Source: Grammothele lineata
Lineage: Eukaryota > Basidiomycota > Agaricomycetes > Polyporales > Polyporaceae
Reading direction: 5' to 3'
Length of the DNA stretch: 64,000 bases
NCBI GenBank assembly: GCA_002150815.3
Contig: NDFF03000001.1
Coordinates: 992,001 to 1,056,000 of the forward strand
Part shown: positions 24,384-37,432 of the stretch, in pieces
Position numbering within the stretch: the stretch's first letter is position 1
Layout: each line of letters starts with the position of its first letter
Position numbers and translations under genes: made by a program
Notes under the pieces: generated by a model
Seen by the model: the letters and a program-made list of their open reading frames with translations, nothing else
What the model was told of the DNA's origin: nothing
The model's database searches: none

Positions 24384-26900
24384 ATGCGTACCAGGCTGCT
24401 TATTCAACATCGCTTTGTCTTCAACCCACGCTCGAGGCCTGCTACACTTTCTCTCCGACGGTTCTATTGGGCTCGTATCAACGTACCGATGCCAATGGAG
24501 GTCAAACTCACAGAACAGGAGGATGAATTATGCACGCTTTTGGATGAATGCACGCGCTCTATGAAGGAGAGTGAGGGTATCGAGACGTCTTGCAGGATCG
24601 CTGGAGGCTGGGTTCGAGACAAGGTATGATCTTATTGAGCCTTCACGAGCGTGTTTCGTGCCGATTTCACCATCGTCTCATCACACCATAATTTGTGGTA
24701 GTTGCTGGGATCCCAATGTAACGACATTGACATAGCGTTGGAGAATATGATGGGTGTTGCCTTCGCGGAACGGTTTGTAGAGTTCTGCAGGGTGACGAAG
24801 AACATCGAGGCGAAGGATGTCGCAAAGATCGAGAGCAACCCGGACCAGTCAAAACATTTGGAGACAGCTCGCACGACTATCCTCGGGATAGAGTTAGACT
24901 TCGTGAATCTGCGGAGCGAAGAGTATGCCGAGAGTAGCAGGATACCGACACAGGTGGTCAGTAGCATAACCAATCGTTGTATCCGCCCAAGACCTGTGTT
25001 CACCGAACCAATGTGCCAGGGGTTTGGTACGCCATACCAGGATGCTGTAAGGCGAGACATTACCATCAACACTCTGTTCTACAACATACATTCAAGGCTT
25101 GTGGAAGATCACATTGGCAAAGTAATAGCCTTAGATGCACCATTTCTTGACGAGTGCTCATGCTGCCGAAGTAGGGTTTGGATGACCTTCAAAAGGGGAT
25201 CGTACGAACACCGCTACCTCCCCGAGAGACTTTCACAGATGACCCGCTTCGTGTCCTTCGATGCGTACGGTTTGCCAGTCGGTTTGGGTTCACTATGGTA
25301 CCAGAATTGGAGGAGGCTGCCCGAGATCCTAACATTCAAGTTGGTTGTATGAACTATTCAACATGGATTTTCGCTGATTAAGGCCTCTATCAGCAAGCCC
25401 TCAGGATCAAAATCAGCCGGGAGCGTGTAGGAGAAGAACTGGACAAAATGATGGGTGGTAAGTTGGGTGATCCCCAGAACAGTTGCGTCGCGACTGAGTA
25501 AACATAGGACGCAATCCCCTTTTCGCTATCGACACGATCAATAATCTGTCCCTCTACTCGACGGTATTTTACATGCCTGAGAACATGGGGGTCACTTTAT
25601 CGGACTTACCATCGTCTCCCAAAAAAGCACTGCATGCAGCCATCATCCTGCACGCATTGACGAATCCGACGGTCTCGGCGACCGCTCTTTCGGGTCTCAC
25701 TTTCCCTTCCTTCCCCCCTGTACATCCACTCCTCCTGTCCGAATTTTCGACTCCCACCACCCCACTCCGCCGTCTATACCTCGCCGCAGCTCTTACACCC
25801 TACGATGGCCTTACGTATACTGATCCAAAAGGCAAGGTGCGGCCTGCCGCTGAGGCTGTCATCCGCGAAGGTTTGAAGCTCGGCACACAACATCACTACC
25901 TGGACGGAATACCGGTGCTCTTCTCTGGGGCCCATCTGTTGAAGAAGAGTGTGTCACACTGGGAGCGCGGCGAATACGACAAACCGGAGCGGGCGTGGAT
26001 CGGTGCGTCGCTCAACCTCACGCCCGGATGTCGGGCCTCAATCAATATTGACTCGCGTTCGGCGCGTGGCATGTAGGAATGCTCTTGCGCAGTAAAAACG
26101 TGCACAACCCTGTGAGCGGGGCCATGTGGGCGTCCACGCTGCTCTTTGCTCTGGTACAGGAGCTTGTTGCGTTCTGGGACGTCCAGGCCGGGTCCATCGA
26201 CGGTGAGTCAAGTTCGCGGCCTCCGCCGACCCGTCGACCGTACTCGTGGTATAATCCCTCGCTGACTTCTCCGCCCTGATCACCCCGACCACGCGCAGCC
26301 GATGCTGCTTCCGCGAAAGTTTCGACGTACAACAAATTCGTTTCCCGGATCGAGGAGCTCGGCCTGCCGGCCGCCGTGGACGCTAAGTCGATTCTCGACG
26401 TGAGTGTTCCCGCGCGGCCCTTATTGTCCCTCCCTGTTCGTTCATGATGGGCTGACGATATGTCTGCGCACCTTCCTTGGTTTGTTTCTCCCATCCACGT
26501 CCTATCATCCGCCCCATGCTGTGCCTTCATATACCGTCGGGCGCGCTCGCACACTCATTTTCACGCCCCCTTCGTTTCTTCCTTTGCCCTTTGCACCCTC
26601 CGGGCCGCTTCCGCCCCACGACCGCATGCGCGCCCCCGTCGTCCGTGGCGATAGGGTCACGAAGTCGTGCAGCTACTTGGGGCGGCACGTCCGGGGCAGT
26701 GGACGGGCGAAGTCCTCGCACGTGTCGTTGAGTGGCAGCTGGCGCACCCGCCGCCTGAGGGTTCCAAGGAAGCATGTGCGGCGTGGCTCCGCGAGGAATT
26801 TACTGCGGGTCGAGTTAAGGTCGAGGACGCGTCCCATGCCGCGCCTAAGCGAGGTAAGGACGCAGGTGGGGACGGGAAGACGAAGAAGGCGAAGCGGTAA
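24384..26900 (+). CDS. CCA1: CCA-adding tRNA nucleotidyltransferase
   Basis: Adds or repairs the 3'-CCA end of tRNAs in nucleus/cytosol and mitochondria. Nine exons (24384-24623, 24702-24953, 25020-25121, 25175-25339, 25394-25457, 25508-26002, 26077-26202, 26299-26399, 26655-26900) give 596 residues. Class II signature: RIAGGWVRDKLLGSQCNDIDIAL with the two metal-binding Asp, then DAVRRDITINTLFYNI, TFTDDPLRVLRCVRFASRFGF and ALRIKISRERVGEEL. The N-terminus from the 24384 ATG (MRTRLLIQHRFVFNPRSRPA, rich in Arg and Ser, no acidic residues) looks like a mitochondrial presequence. In-frame ATGs at 24489 and 24495 would give the cytosolic form, as known for yeast CCA1. The Lys-rich end (KRGKDAGGDGKTKKAKR) could be a nuclear signal. 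The exon near 25020 has the least certain acceptor. Confidence 0.94.
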
Positions 26901-27335
26901 CGTGGGGTTGAATGGGGTGCGGAATTCCGATGCCGGGTCAAGGTTTCGGGTGAGACTATGTAAAGCGGGGGCGGGAGGGAGGCATTAGGAACATTGAATG
27001 TGCCGCTGTTTGGGGCGATCGGTGCAGAGAAGCATGCTCCTTTACTTGTTTGATATCACGGAGTCACTCATTAATCTCAATGCCACTTTGTGCGTACGGG
27101 AGATCTGTATGTCATTTTAGGAGCGTGCTACAATCATGTAAGCACCCTTCGGACGCGCGTATTGATAACGTACACGAAACTACACGGATGAGGGTTTTTA
27201 GAAGGCGACAAACATTCTATCGCGTATGGACGTAGGGGGCATAGCATAAGGTGAGCGGATGGGCATAACGGGGCGTGAGGGGATCGTATGAAACCGTGTA
27301 TTTGTCTAAATCCGAGAAACCTGAAGAAGAATGAT
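26901..27335. other. convergent intergenic region, CCA1 / HMG gene
   Basis: 435 bases holding two 3' ends. Nothing else recognised. Confidence 0.5.
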
Positions 27336-28955
27336 CTAAGCAGAGGGGGAAAGGTCGTAGTTGAGGATGTCACTGAAATCCGGCAGTGTGTAGTCGTAAG
27401 CATCTTCAGAGCTGATATATGGGGCGTAGACGGTATCCAGGAACTGGGATGAGGGCTTCGGTTCGTCCAGTGGTAGAGGCAGCGAACCAGACTGCACATC
27501 GTATAGGCCCAAGAGCACGTCATCGGGTGAGCGTATCGCAGTGTCAGTGCTGGGTTGTTCGAAACGGGCCTGACCGAGGAAGTTGTCGGAGAGCGACGCG
27601 CACATCGGGCTCAAAGGGTCGACCGGGCTAGAGTGGGAGCCGAGGAAGGACGACGACGAAGGAGAAGGGGATGCAGATGGGGATGAGAAAGGATTTGTGA
27701 ACTCCACCTATAAGAACGCTGGCATGAGTGGTGATATTACAGTAATTTTGAGAAATTGGTACGTACCCCGCAGAAGCTGAACGCAGGATCACCGAGGGAG
27801 AACTCTGGAATCTCCGAGATGGGCACGAACTCTTCTTCGTCGAGGGACGGCGATGCATGGCCAGGGGGAGTCAGCATTTGTCCGGAGGTGCCGGTGGACT
27901 CCGGTGAAATGGGCAATGTGGGTTCGTGGTAGACCCGAGGGGGAGGACTTGTAGCAGCATCCCGCGCAGGGGAGAAGGGCGCGGGGGACTTCACAGTATA
28001 CATAGTGTCAAGATCAGCGGCGTCGTCCTCCGGCTCAACCTTGACAGCGCGCGGGGGACGGGAGTGCAGAGGTACCGATCTCTTCTTGGTAGAGGCCTTA
28101 GAGGCCTTGCGAGCCCTTTTGCGGCTCGGGCCCTCGACGTACTCGGACTCGTCAGAGTCATAGATCTCCTCCATTGCGGCTCGGCGCTCGCCCGACCTCT
28201 TCTTCGACCCCGATCCTTTCTTCGCTGCGTCGCCATCGGCGTCGGGCTGGATAAGTCGGGCAACTTTTCGACAGTGACGGTCCGCCTCGGTCAGCTCCGA
28301 CTTGGTCCTCCCCTTCGCCTTCGCCTTTGCGCCTCGGTACACAGGAGTATACTTATAGTCGGGGTGCTGGAGTGCGTGGAGCTTCTTGACCCTTTCCGCT
28401 TCCTCGCGATAGGGAATCTGCTCTTCCGCAGAGAGGTCGCGCCATTTCGCGCCTGCCATACGGCTAATGTTGCGATGGTCGCGCTCGCACTTCGGCTTCA
28501 GCTTCTCCTTCTCCCAGAGGTCAGAGCGGAAGAGTATGAACGCGTTGGATGGACGCTTGATGTGTCCAGGGTCCTTCCTGCGCGAGTGCGAGGGGCGCGT
28601 GCCCCCAGCGACCGGCGCTGAGGCGGGAGAAGGAGACGGAAAGTACGCGTCGACATCGACCTCGGGCTCGCCTGAGTCTGAGCGGGGCGAGACGGACGCG
28701 GCGGCGGCGGCGGCGGCGGCGGGAACGGCAGCGGTGGCGGCGGAAGAGGCGGGGGACGGCGAGCGGGCCGAGGATGCCGGGTAGAGGAGGTTCCAATCGT
28801 ACTCGTCGCACTCGTCGGTGCCTATGCCAAAAGTGGAAATATTAGGCCATGCCACACAGCGCCGGGGCGGATCAAGTAGCGCATCACGTACGGGGGTCGC
28901 GCGGGGGCTGCTTGGAGATGCGGCGGGAGCGACGGATGTTCCTGAAGGCAGGCAT
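27336..28955 (-). CDS. HMG-box (MATA type) transcription factor
   Basis: Sequence-specific nuclear DNA-binding protein. Three exons (28892-28955, 27767-28821, 27336-27707) give 496 residues. The first exon, MPAFRNIRRSRRISKQPPRD, is basic. An Ala-rich tract (eight or more Ala) and a Ser/Pro/Asp region follow. The HMG box reads GHIKRPSNAFILFRSDLWEK, then HRNISRMAGAKWRDLSAEEQ and YREEAERVKKLHALQHPDYK, typical of the MATA-HMG class used by fungal mating-type and developmental regulators. A Lys/Arg-rich segment (KKGSGSKKRSGERR, RKRARKASKASTKKR) is a likely nuclear signal. The C-terminal third is acidic and Ser/Pro-rich with possible activation motifs (DEEEFVPISEIPEFSLGD, YDYTLPDFSDILNYDL). I chose the ATG at 28955 because its splice to the third-phase acceptor restores frame. 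Target genes are unknown; it is not obviously within a mating locus. Confidence 0.9.
28690..28730 (-). repeat. GCC/GCG trinucleotide run encoding polyalanine
   Basis: A run of GCG/GGC triplets on the plus strand encodes the polyalanine tract of the HMG protein. Slippage-prone, so length may vary between strains. Confidence 0.7.
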
Positions 28956-29048
28956 GGCACACAGAAGGGTGGTTAGAGGTGAGCGTCGGTGGCTTGGGGT
29001 CGTCCGAGTGCTGGAGCAGAATGCTGTAGAGGACGCATCGCGAGCCTG

Positions 29049-29054
29049 CTTATA
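29049..29054 (-). promoter_or_regulatory. putative TATA box of the HMG gene
   Basis: TATAAG on the minus strand, about 95 bases upstream of the HMG ATG. Its upstream edge touches the left arm of the inverted repeat at 29054-29092. Confidence 0.5.
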
Positions 29055-29092
29055 GACGGCTCAGACTAAGGTTGAGTCCCTTTGAGCCGTCT
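29054..29092. repeat. 10-bp perfect inverted repeat upstream of the HMG gene
   Basis: AGACGGCTCA at 29054-29063 and its exact reverse complement TGAGCCGTCT at 29083-29092 are separated by 19 bases. The spacer itself contains a further TTGAG. It lies directly upstream of the TATA-like element, a position expected for an operator or upstream activating site. A dimeric factor site is an inference; a hairpin in a leader RNA is less likely because it lies upstream of the TATA. Confidence 0.6.
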
Positions 29093-29893
29093 GTCATCTC
29101 TAGTGGCACATCCACGCTCAACCGCGGGCGTCTTTCGGTCGCCTCATGCCCATCGTGAGGCGATTCACAGTCTTCTCGGGCGTCTGTTCCCCAACTGTCC
29201 TCCAAGGTTTTGGCTCCGGCTCGCGTGGCTATGATGCCACACTCGGGATGCGGGTGCCTGTCGAAGCACCACAGAGGCTGCTCGCGGGGTCGAGGCCGCC
29301 ATCATCAGAATCGCTGTTGTGTACGCTCTACGGCTTCCATGTGGTAGCCGAGGACCGTACACAACGGCCCATCTTCGCAGGATGGATGTGGGCGTACTCC
29401 TCGGGCCTCGAACGCACCTGGTCGTTCTCCTGGGACCCCCAGATCGCCCCGGGGAGGACGCTGCAGCCATCTTGGGCAGGTGACTTCGTAAACCCCGTTC
29501 TAGGCGCGTAATCGACAGTTATTGGACGCGATGACAGTACCGGATACGTACGCGCCCGGATCCGCAGGGAATACTGGCACGCTCCTGCAGCCTGCTTCTC
29601 TTCCCACATATTCTGCCAGTGGCACCCTAGCAGGCTACGGCTGCTGCAGAGCCGTACTTCGCCAGTGTTCATTTCCGATGCTGGGCACGGTCGATAATGC
29701 GCTTGTGGACACGCCGACACGTCCACGGAACGGCGAAGGGTCGATCGACCGAATCGGCGCTCATCGTAGGGGACATTCTACTAACCCTGTCTGACGTCTG
29801 GCCATCACACGGTACTCAGCAGATATGGACGGCCGAAGAGAAATTCGCACGTAGCAGCACATCAAAGCGTACCAAAGGATTGATTACCCGACC

Positions 29894-32106
29894 TCAATCC
29901 ATGTCCACTTCCTCTTGAGGGACGTCTGCGGGAGCGGAAGTTTCCGAGCGCTTGCCCTCCTTGCTTTGTCCCGACTTCTCCTTCCTCCGCTTCGATCCAG
30001 CAATCATGTCCCTGCACGCAGGCATCAGCACGCACTCTATGGAAAACATTGCTCGTTCCGTTGTCTCCCCACCCCACACGCACCGTTTGCGAATGGCATC
30101 TGCCCTGCCAATTCGCCTTGCATTGTTCACGGCCTCGGCGCGCTTCACCTTGCCCATCTCGCGCCGCTTCATCTTCGATGGCTTGGGCAACTTCAGGATC
30201 CAGTCCGGAACCGACGATCCAGATTGCAATAACACGTTAGCGATCCTAAAGTGGAATCTACCGTCAGCGGCCCGTCTCAAGAACTAGAGTCCCCTCGGGA
30301 GGCTCTTACGTCTTGAGAAAGGGTGCGTCTTGATCTGTGAAGTATGTGATTGCTTTGCCTTCCCGCCCCGCACGTCCAGTACGACCTAGGCGAGTCGTCA
30401 GCTGTATGCTTAGGCAGTAGTGTTTGTAATGGCGGCTCAATAATGGCCTACCAATTCGGTGGACATAGCTCTGCACGCTTTGTGGGAAGTCGTAATTGAT
30501 GACTTCGCGGACGCCCTTAAAGTCCATTCCACGCGCCATTACCTCGGTGCTGACCATGACCCAACTTTCTCCGCGGCGCATACGCGAGACGGCGTCTTCT
30601 CGCTCCTTCTTCGTCATACCAGCATGTAAACAGTCCACGTTTGGCGTCCCGCTGATGACCAGCTCTTCCGCAAGCGAGGTCGCTCGCGGTTGGGTAGACA
30701 CGAAGATAAGAACAGGAGGATTATATGGCTGGGATAGGTACTGCAAAAGCGTAGGAAGCTTGGACTGGTCGTCGGCAACATACGTGAGTGACTGCGCGAT
30801 GAGTGGGAGGGGCGTGTCTCTGTGGGCAAAGATAAACATAACGCCTGAGACATGGTTTGGGAATGCGTACTTCAAGCCGACCACGACACGAATAGGATCT
30901 CGAAGCATCGACATCGCGACTTTCTCGGCGTTAGCCGGAAGCGTCGCGCTGAACACGGCTTTCTGGACGTCTGGGTGTGTACATGCGGCAATAATCTCCT
31001 GCACTTGCTCCAGGAACTCCGTGTCCAACATTCGGTCTGCTTCATCGAGGACGATATGTCGTACACTGACAACCTGGGGGTCAGCGGGAAGGAACATCAA
31101 TGGACGAACAAAGACCGACTTGTTCAGCTCGAGAGTGCCCGTTTGAAGGGATGCTACGAGCCTGAGCGGAGTGCTGATGATCAAGTCTGTACATCTCGTA
31201 ACAATCAATACGCTATACTGGTAATGGCCGACTGCATACACCCACCGATCTTGTCGCGCACTGACTTATCTGCAAGCGTCGCTGCCGTCGCTTTGCTGAA
31301 CAGCACGATCCGCCACTTCCGCCCTTGAGCCAACTTGAGGCATTCGTTATGGATCTGGTGCGCCAACTCGCGCGTGGGCGCGAGGATGACTGCGCGCACG
31401 CCTGCGCCTGTGTTTGCTTTCGAGCTCGACGCGGGCGCACCGAGCGCAGCCATGACGGGGAGGAGGTATGATAATGTTTTCCCGGTACCGGTTGGGGAGA
31501 TGGCCGCGAGATCTCGATGCTAGCATGCCCGTGAGCTACGTCCTTCGCCCCGCGCGAGCGAAATAGATAGAGAACGCACCTCCATGAGGATGGGTACCCC
31601 ATACGACTGGATCCCCGTCGGTCGCTTGTACCCACTTTGCGCCAGGTTTTGCATCAAGAGGGAGGAGATAGTGTACCGGTCGCGCAGTGCCTCGAACGAC
31701 TCTACGTGCTCGGGCACGTTGTTCCCCTTCGTCGTGACGCGATGCCGGGGCATAGGCGGACCGTTGTCCTCCACCGCCTCGTCCGCGCCCTCATCCTCCT
31801 CATCGAGCTTGCGTTTCTTCCCTTTCGGGTCTGACTTAGAGTCAGGATTGGTTTTACGTTTCGCGGAGCCGCCGCCCTCCGCGTACTTGAAGAAGTCAAG
31901 CTCGGCGGGAAGTTCGCCCTCGTCCGCGCGAGCAGAGGTCGAGGCTTTAGGCTGCTTCGTTTTGCCCTATAACACCGTATACCCTGAACACGACGTAGGG
32001 CAGCGAGCGGGGATTGCGCACTCACGTTGAACAATTCCACGTCCGACCGGAATTTCCGCTTGTCGAATTTTGCGCCTCCGCGAGATAATAGATGGAAGGC
32101 CTCCAT
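29894..32106 (-). CDS. ROK1: DEAD-box RNA helicase Rok1 (DDX52)
   Basis: ATP-dependent RNA helicase of 40S ribosome assembly, nucleolar. It starts MEAFHLLSRGGAKFDKRKFR, the Rok1/DDX52-type N-terminus. Motifs in order: YKRPTGIQSYGVPILME (Q motif), ISPTGTGKTLSYLLP (Walker A), APTRELAHQI, STPLRLV, LDEADRML (DEAD), FSATLP, a C-terminal domain with VLIFVSTQPRATSL, DCLHAGMTKKERE, VMVSTEVMARGMDFKGV, INYDFPQSVQSYVHRIGR and GRTGRAGREGKAITYF. The basic C-terminus (MKRREMGKVKRAEAVNNARR) ends EEVDMD. The helicase core is broken by introns, including one between the two halves of the HRIGR..GRTGR motif. The last introns were placed by frame continuity. It is tandem with DIC1 downstream of that gene's 3' end. 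Confidence 0.94.
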
Positions 32107-32563
32107 AGCACGTTGGTAAGATTATGTCTTTTTGACTTCAGCAAGCGGCAGAACGCGGTGTAGTGTAAGAGGAGCGAGGGTGCATTCAAGGGGGAATATA
32201 CCAGTGAAGCTAAAGCTGGGGCCCGGGCGTGCTTTGGAGCTGCACGAGAAAAACGCGATCGCGCTGAGGTACTGTGTCACGTGATCTAGTTTCTCAAAAG
32301 GGGTCACGATCAAGCTGAAGCCCCGGCCACCGAGCTTGCGAGCCGCAGATGCTATGCTGAGACGTATAGGGACGAGCCAAGTAGTGAATTCGGCGAAAAT
32401 CACCCAAGATGTATTAGGGTCGTCGACACTACATCTAAAAGAAATCGTATCTGTACAGGGCAACGCAGACTCTAGGTAGGTCATAGTTCGGACGCAGCAA
32501 CTCCGTCTATCTACGAGCGATGCGTGTAGAAAGCAAATAATGATAATGCACGGCCTCTATCAT
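32107..32563. other. intergenic region, ROK1 promoter
   Basis: About 460 bases between the DIC1 stop and the ROK1 start. It contains a CACGTGA (E-box-like) at about 32,278, whose function is unknown. Nothing else recognised. Confidence 0.4.
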
Positions 32564-34133
32564 CTAAAGGAGATAGTCTGAGGGGTACAAGGCGCGCCAC
32601 CCTTTCTTCAATTGCTATACGTGATTGTGAGCCGGATGCGAGGATTCGTGGAGCAAATGTACTCACCTCGAAGAAGATGAACATGAGAACAGTGTTAGGA
32701 CCTAAACGAATGAAGGCAGGGGTCCACCCTTTGAACAGGAATCGAGGCCCTTCTTCTCGAAGCGCTGCAGTCAACACCTGAATGGGGTTCGTCTTGTCGT
32801 GCTGTGAGAGTGGGATAAGATGAGCCTCCTAACAATGTCTGGAAGTAACATCCACTGACCGCAGCCATCAAGCGGGACCGAAGAACATCCGCCGGGGCCG
32901 TAATAGCTGGCGACCGCCAAACGTCAGCATACGCGGCGGCATGAGATTGACCAACACTTACTTGTTGCAACAGTCCCTGCAAGGATACTGGACACGGTGT
33001 GGAGCAAGAGACCGTCCTCTAGCGGACGGTCGGCAAGCGGGAGCCTATTTCTCAAGAGTACTTGCTTGAAAAAATCATATCTGTATGGTGCCCTCGTCAA
33101 TTCCATGTCAAAATGCAGAGCCGTATCATATACTTACGATCCAACCTGTGAACTCTTGAAAACCCCGGTGAGTACCGTGAAGGGAGCCTGCCTAGGTCAT
33201 TGCGGAACTCACGTTCATGAGAATGGCGCGTGTCTGCGAGTGCGGATGTGAGCACTTGGCTCTCGGAGGCCAGATATTCACGAATGACTCACCAAGTTGG
33301 TCCCCATACCGCGGAATAAAGCATGAGGTCCCTCTTCCCGCACCAGTGTCAAGACGCCACTGATCACGTTTGGATAGTTGTATCTCTGTTCGGGAGGCCG
33401 CACAAAGTCACTGGTCATCCGTACGAGTAATATGTCTACAGGAGCAGGAAGTCGTTTTGAGCATGGCATCTAGAAAGCCGAATGACCGCTGCTTACCTGC
33501 AGGATTCCCTGCGATCCCACCGAGAGCACCTGCAGCCATGGCGGCAACGAAAAGATGACTGGCAGGGGCCGGGCCGTCCTTCGACAGATGCGACTTCATC
33601 TGTTCGTACGTGCCCAATCGAACCAGAGAATACGTCATTTGTCGCATGATCGACGCTGACAACCCCGTGTAGAGGCTCTTAACACCGCTCTCCGCGATAG
33701 TTGTCCGCAGAACGGATAACGTTGAAGGATGAACCCCTGAAGCTGGATGAATGGTTTGAAGTCGTCTGTTGGTGAAAGGGATAAATATCGAGGTCGTTAC
33801 TTGACATTCTGCAGCGACTTACACTTTCGTCAGGTCGAGAGGGTGTGTGCAACAAGCGGCCACTTTGGAAGAGCAGAATGTCAGCACAGAGGATGATAAC
33901 GAGGATATCTACAGCAACTCACTCGTTGCACCGACGCCTATTTACCAAGCCCAGGGTAGCTCCGTTAACTTTTATGACATCCTTTGTTTAGAGTAAAACT
34001 CACCGCCGAGCCTGGAAGTAGAACTCTGTGGTGAGTATGCATTGACGTGGCAGGTCATGGCAAAGACTGACCAAAACGGATAAGTTTGTTGTCGAGGCAT
34101 GGTAGCTCTCACGGCCGCCGGTGGTGTTGACAT
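32564..34133 (-). CDS. DIC1: mitochondrial carrier, dicarboxylate type
   Basis: Inner mitochondrial membrane transporter of the SLC25 family, most like yeast Dic1 (dicarboxylate/phosphate exchange). Three carrier repeats can be assembled from many small exons. Repeat 1: YPFWLGGVGATMAACCTHPL with PLDLTKV. Repeat 2: GALGGIAGNPADILLVRM, then ISGVLTLVREEGPHALFRGM and TRAILMN. Repeat 3: PADVLRSRLM, then VLTAALREEGPRFLFKGWTP and RLGPNTVLMFIFFEQLKKGW. Each repeat carries the Px[D/E]xx[K/R] carrier signature: PLDLTK, PADILLVR, PADVLRSR. The protein ends YPSDYLL. Start is uncertain: ATGs at 34163, 34133 and 34100 are in frame; 34133 gives a short Ala/Pro leader. The exons of repeat 1 are the smallest and least certain. 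Substrate is inferred from similarity to Dic1. Confidence 0.87.
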
Positions 34134-34801
34134 GCTCGCCTCTGGGGACTTCAACGTCTGCATCTTGTCGAAAGCTCAGTGCAGGGAGCGGTTCATGAAC
34201 GAGTGTGGGCCTTATGAAGGCGGCAGGCGGTCCAAGGCGGAGATGCGGGCGGTCATGGGAGGAAGAGTTTGAGGGCCACCGGGACGCAGAAAACACGGAA
34301 CGGCGACACTACAAATTCGGGTTTATTCGGGGGTAGAGCGCGCAGAGGCGGGCCGGGGATCGTCCACCATGCCGGGCGGGTGCCCGCGAGGGTTGGCAGT
34401 CATCGGAAACACGGGCGCAGGGGAGGGCGAACATGAAGGCGAGCGGAGAGTGCTGCTCGGACCCGTACGAAGACCCTCGCCCGATCCGGCAGATGGTCGC
34501 AGGCTTGCAGCCGCTTGGTATTCAAATCGACGCCTCGGCCTACACGACGATTCGGATTCGGAGCCAATTCAAAGGCCTGGGGTTGGCCGCCCGGCGCTCG
34601 TGGTGGTCCCAGTGTGACCGGGGTCCGTGCACCACTCAACAAGGTTCCTCCCGAAGCGCCCTCGTCTTTTGACGCCGCAACGTCGACGCGCGCGTCGCCT
34701 TTTTCCTTCTCTCCCACCGCCATCTCCTCCCTTCTCCCCTCCTGCTGCCCTCTCCGTCTTCACTCTAGCTTCTTCTTTCCTTCTTCTTGCCGACTTCAAC
34801 A
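34134..34801. other. divergent intergenic region, DIC1 / SUB2
   Basis: About 670 bases between divergent genes. The final 100 bases before SUB2 are CT-rich (CTCCTTCTCCCC, CTTCTTTCCTTC), a common leader feature. No TATA seen. Confidence 0.5.
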
Positions 34802-36874
<2,073 letters not shown>

Positions 36875-37432
36875 TTCCGAGCATCGTGCCCGTGCCTTCC
36901 CGCGTCTCGCTTTCCGTGTCGTATATTACCTTGCGCTTGTAACAGTACTGTCGTCTCGCCGTATCTCCCAAACCCTCAGCTCAAATGGATGACTTCATTG
37001 GCGTGTACTACCGTCTCTGTGATCGTGGGATCTGATGACCAGCGTGCGAGTAGTATCGGCGTGCCTGAGATGCTGAGGGCCGCGCAGGAGCGGGAGCCGC
37101 GGAGTCTCGCGGAGTGCGGAAGCATAGTGGCCATGATGACGTCGCGGCGCCCACGCGCTCAGAAGGGGCTAGATCCCGTGTGCTAGACCGCGGGCCTGAG
37201 GACAGAGTGCAGGACCGAAAGGGCTCCCGAGGCCAGAGCCGCACCGAAGCCGTTCCCAACACAGATTCCGTCTTCCCCTCTCGACATCCACCGCCGCGCC
37301 CTCCTCGTTCTCCCGCCCGGCGACGCCGGACTACTTACCTCTTCTTCCACTCTCTGGGTCTGCGCTCTCCCGGCTCTACCGCGATCCGCTCGCGCGCTGC
37401 ACAGCTCTTTTCCGGGGCACCACTCCACCAGC
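36875..37432. other. intergenic region upstream of the histidine kinase gene
   Basis: About 560 bases with the SUB2 3' region and the kinase promoter. The last 150 bases are CT-rich. No gene supported. Confidence 0.45.

Larger units (their letters stand above)
28956..29893. other. intergenic region, HMG promoter to ROK1 3' end
   Basis: About 940 bases. Apart from the TATA-like element and inverted repeat at its left end, it holds overlapping ORFs on both strands (for example 29146-29511 on plus, 29328-29726 on minus) that show no family motif or splice structure. I cannot assign a gene here. Confidence 0.45.

Noticed and set aside
28360..28955. Extended HMG start reading MPCLPSGTSV..
   Set aside because: It begins with GTG rather than ATG and reads through a well-formed intron (GTACGT..CATAG); the spliced MPAFRNIRRSRR start is better.
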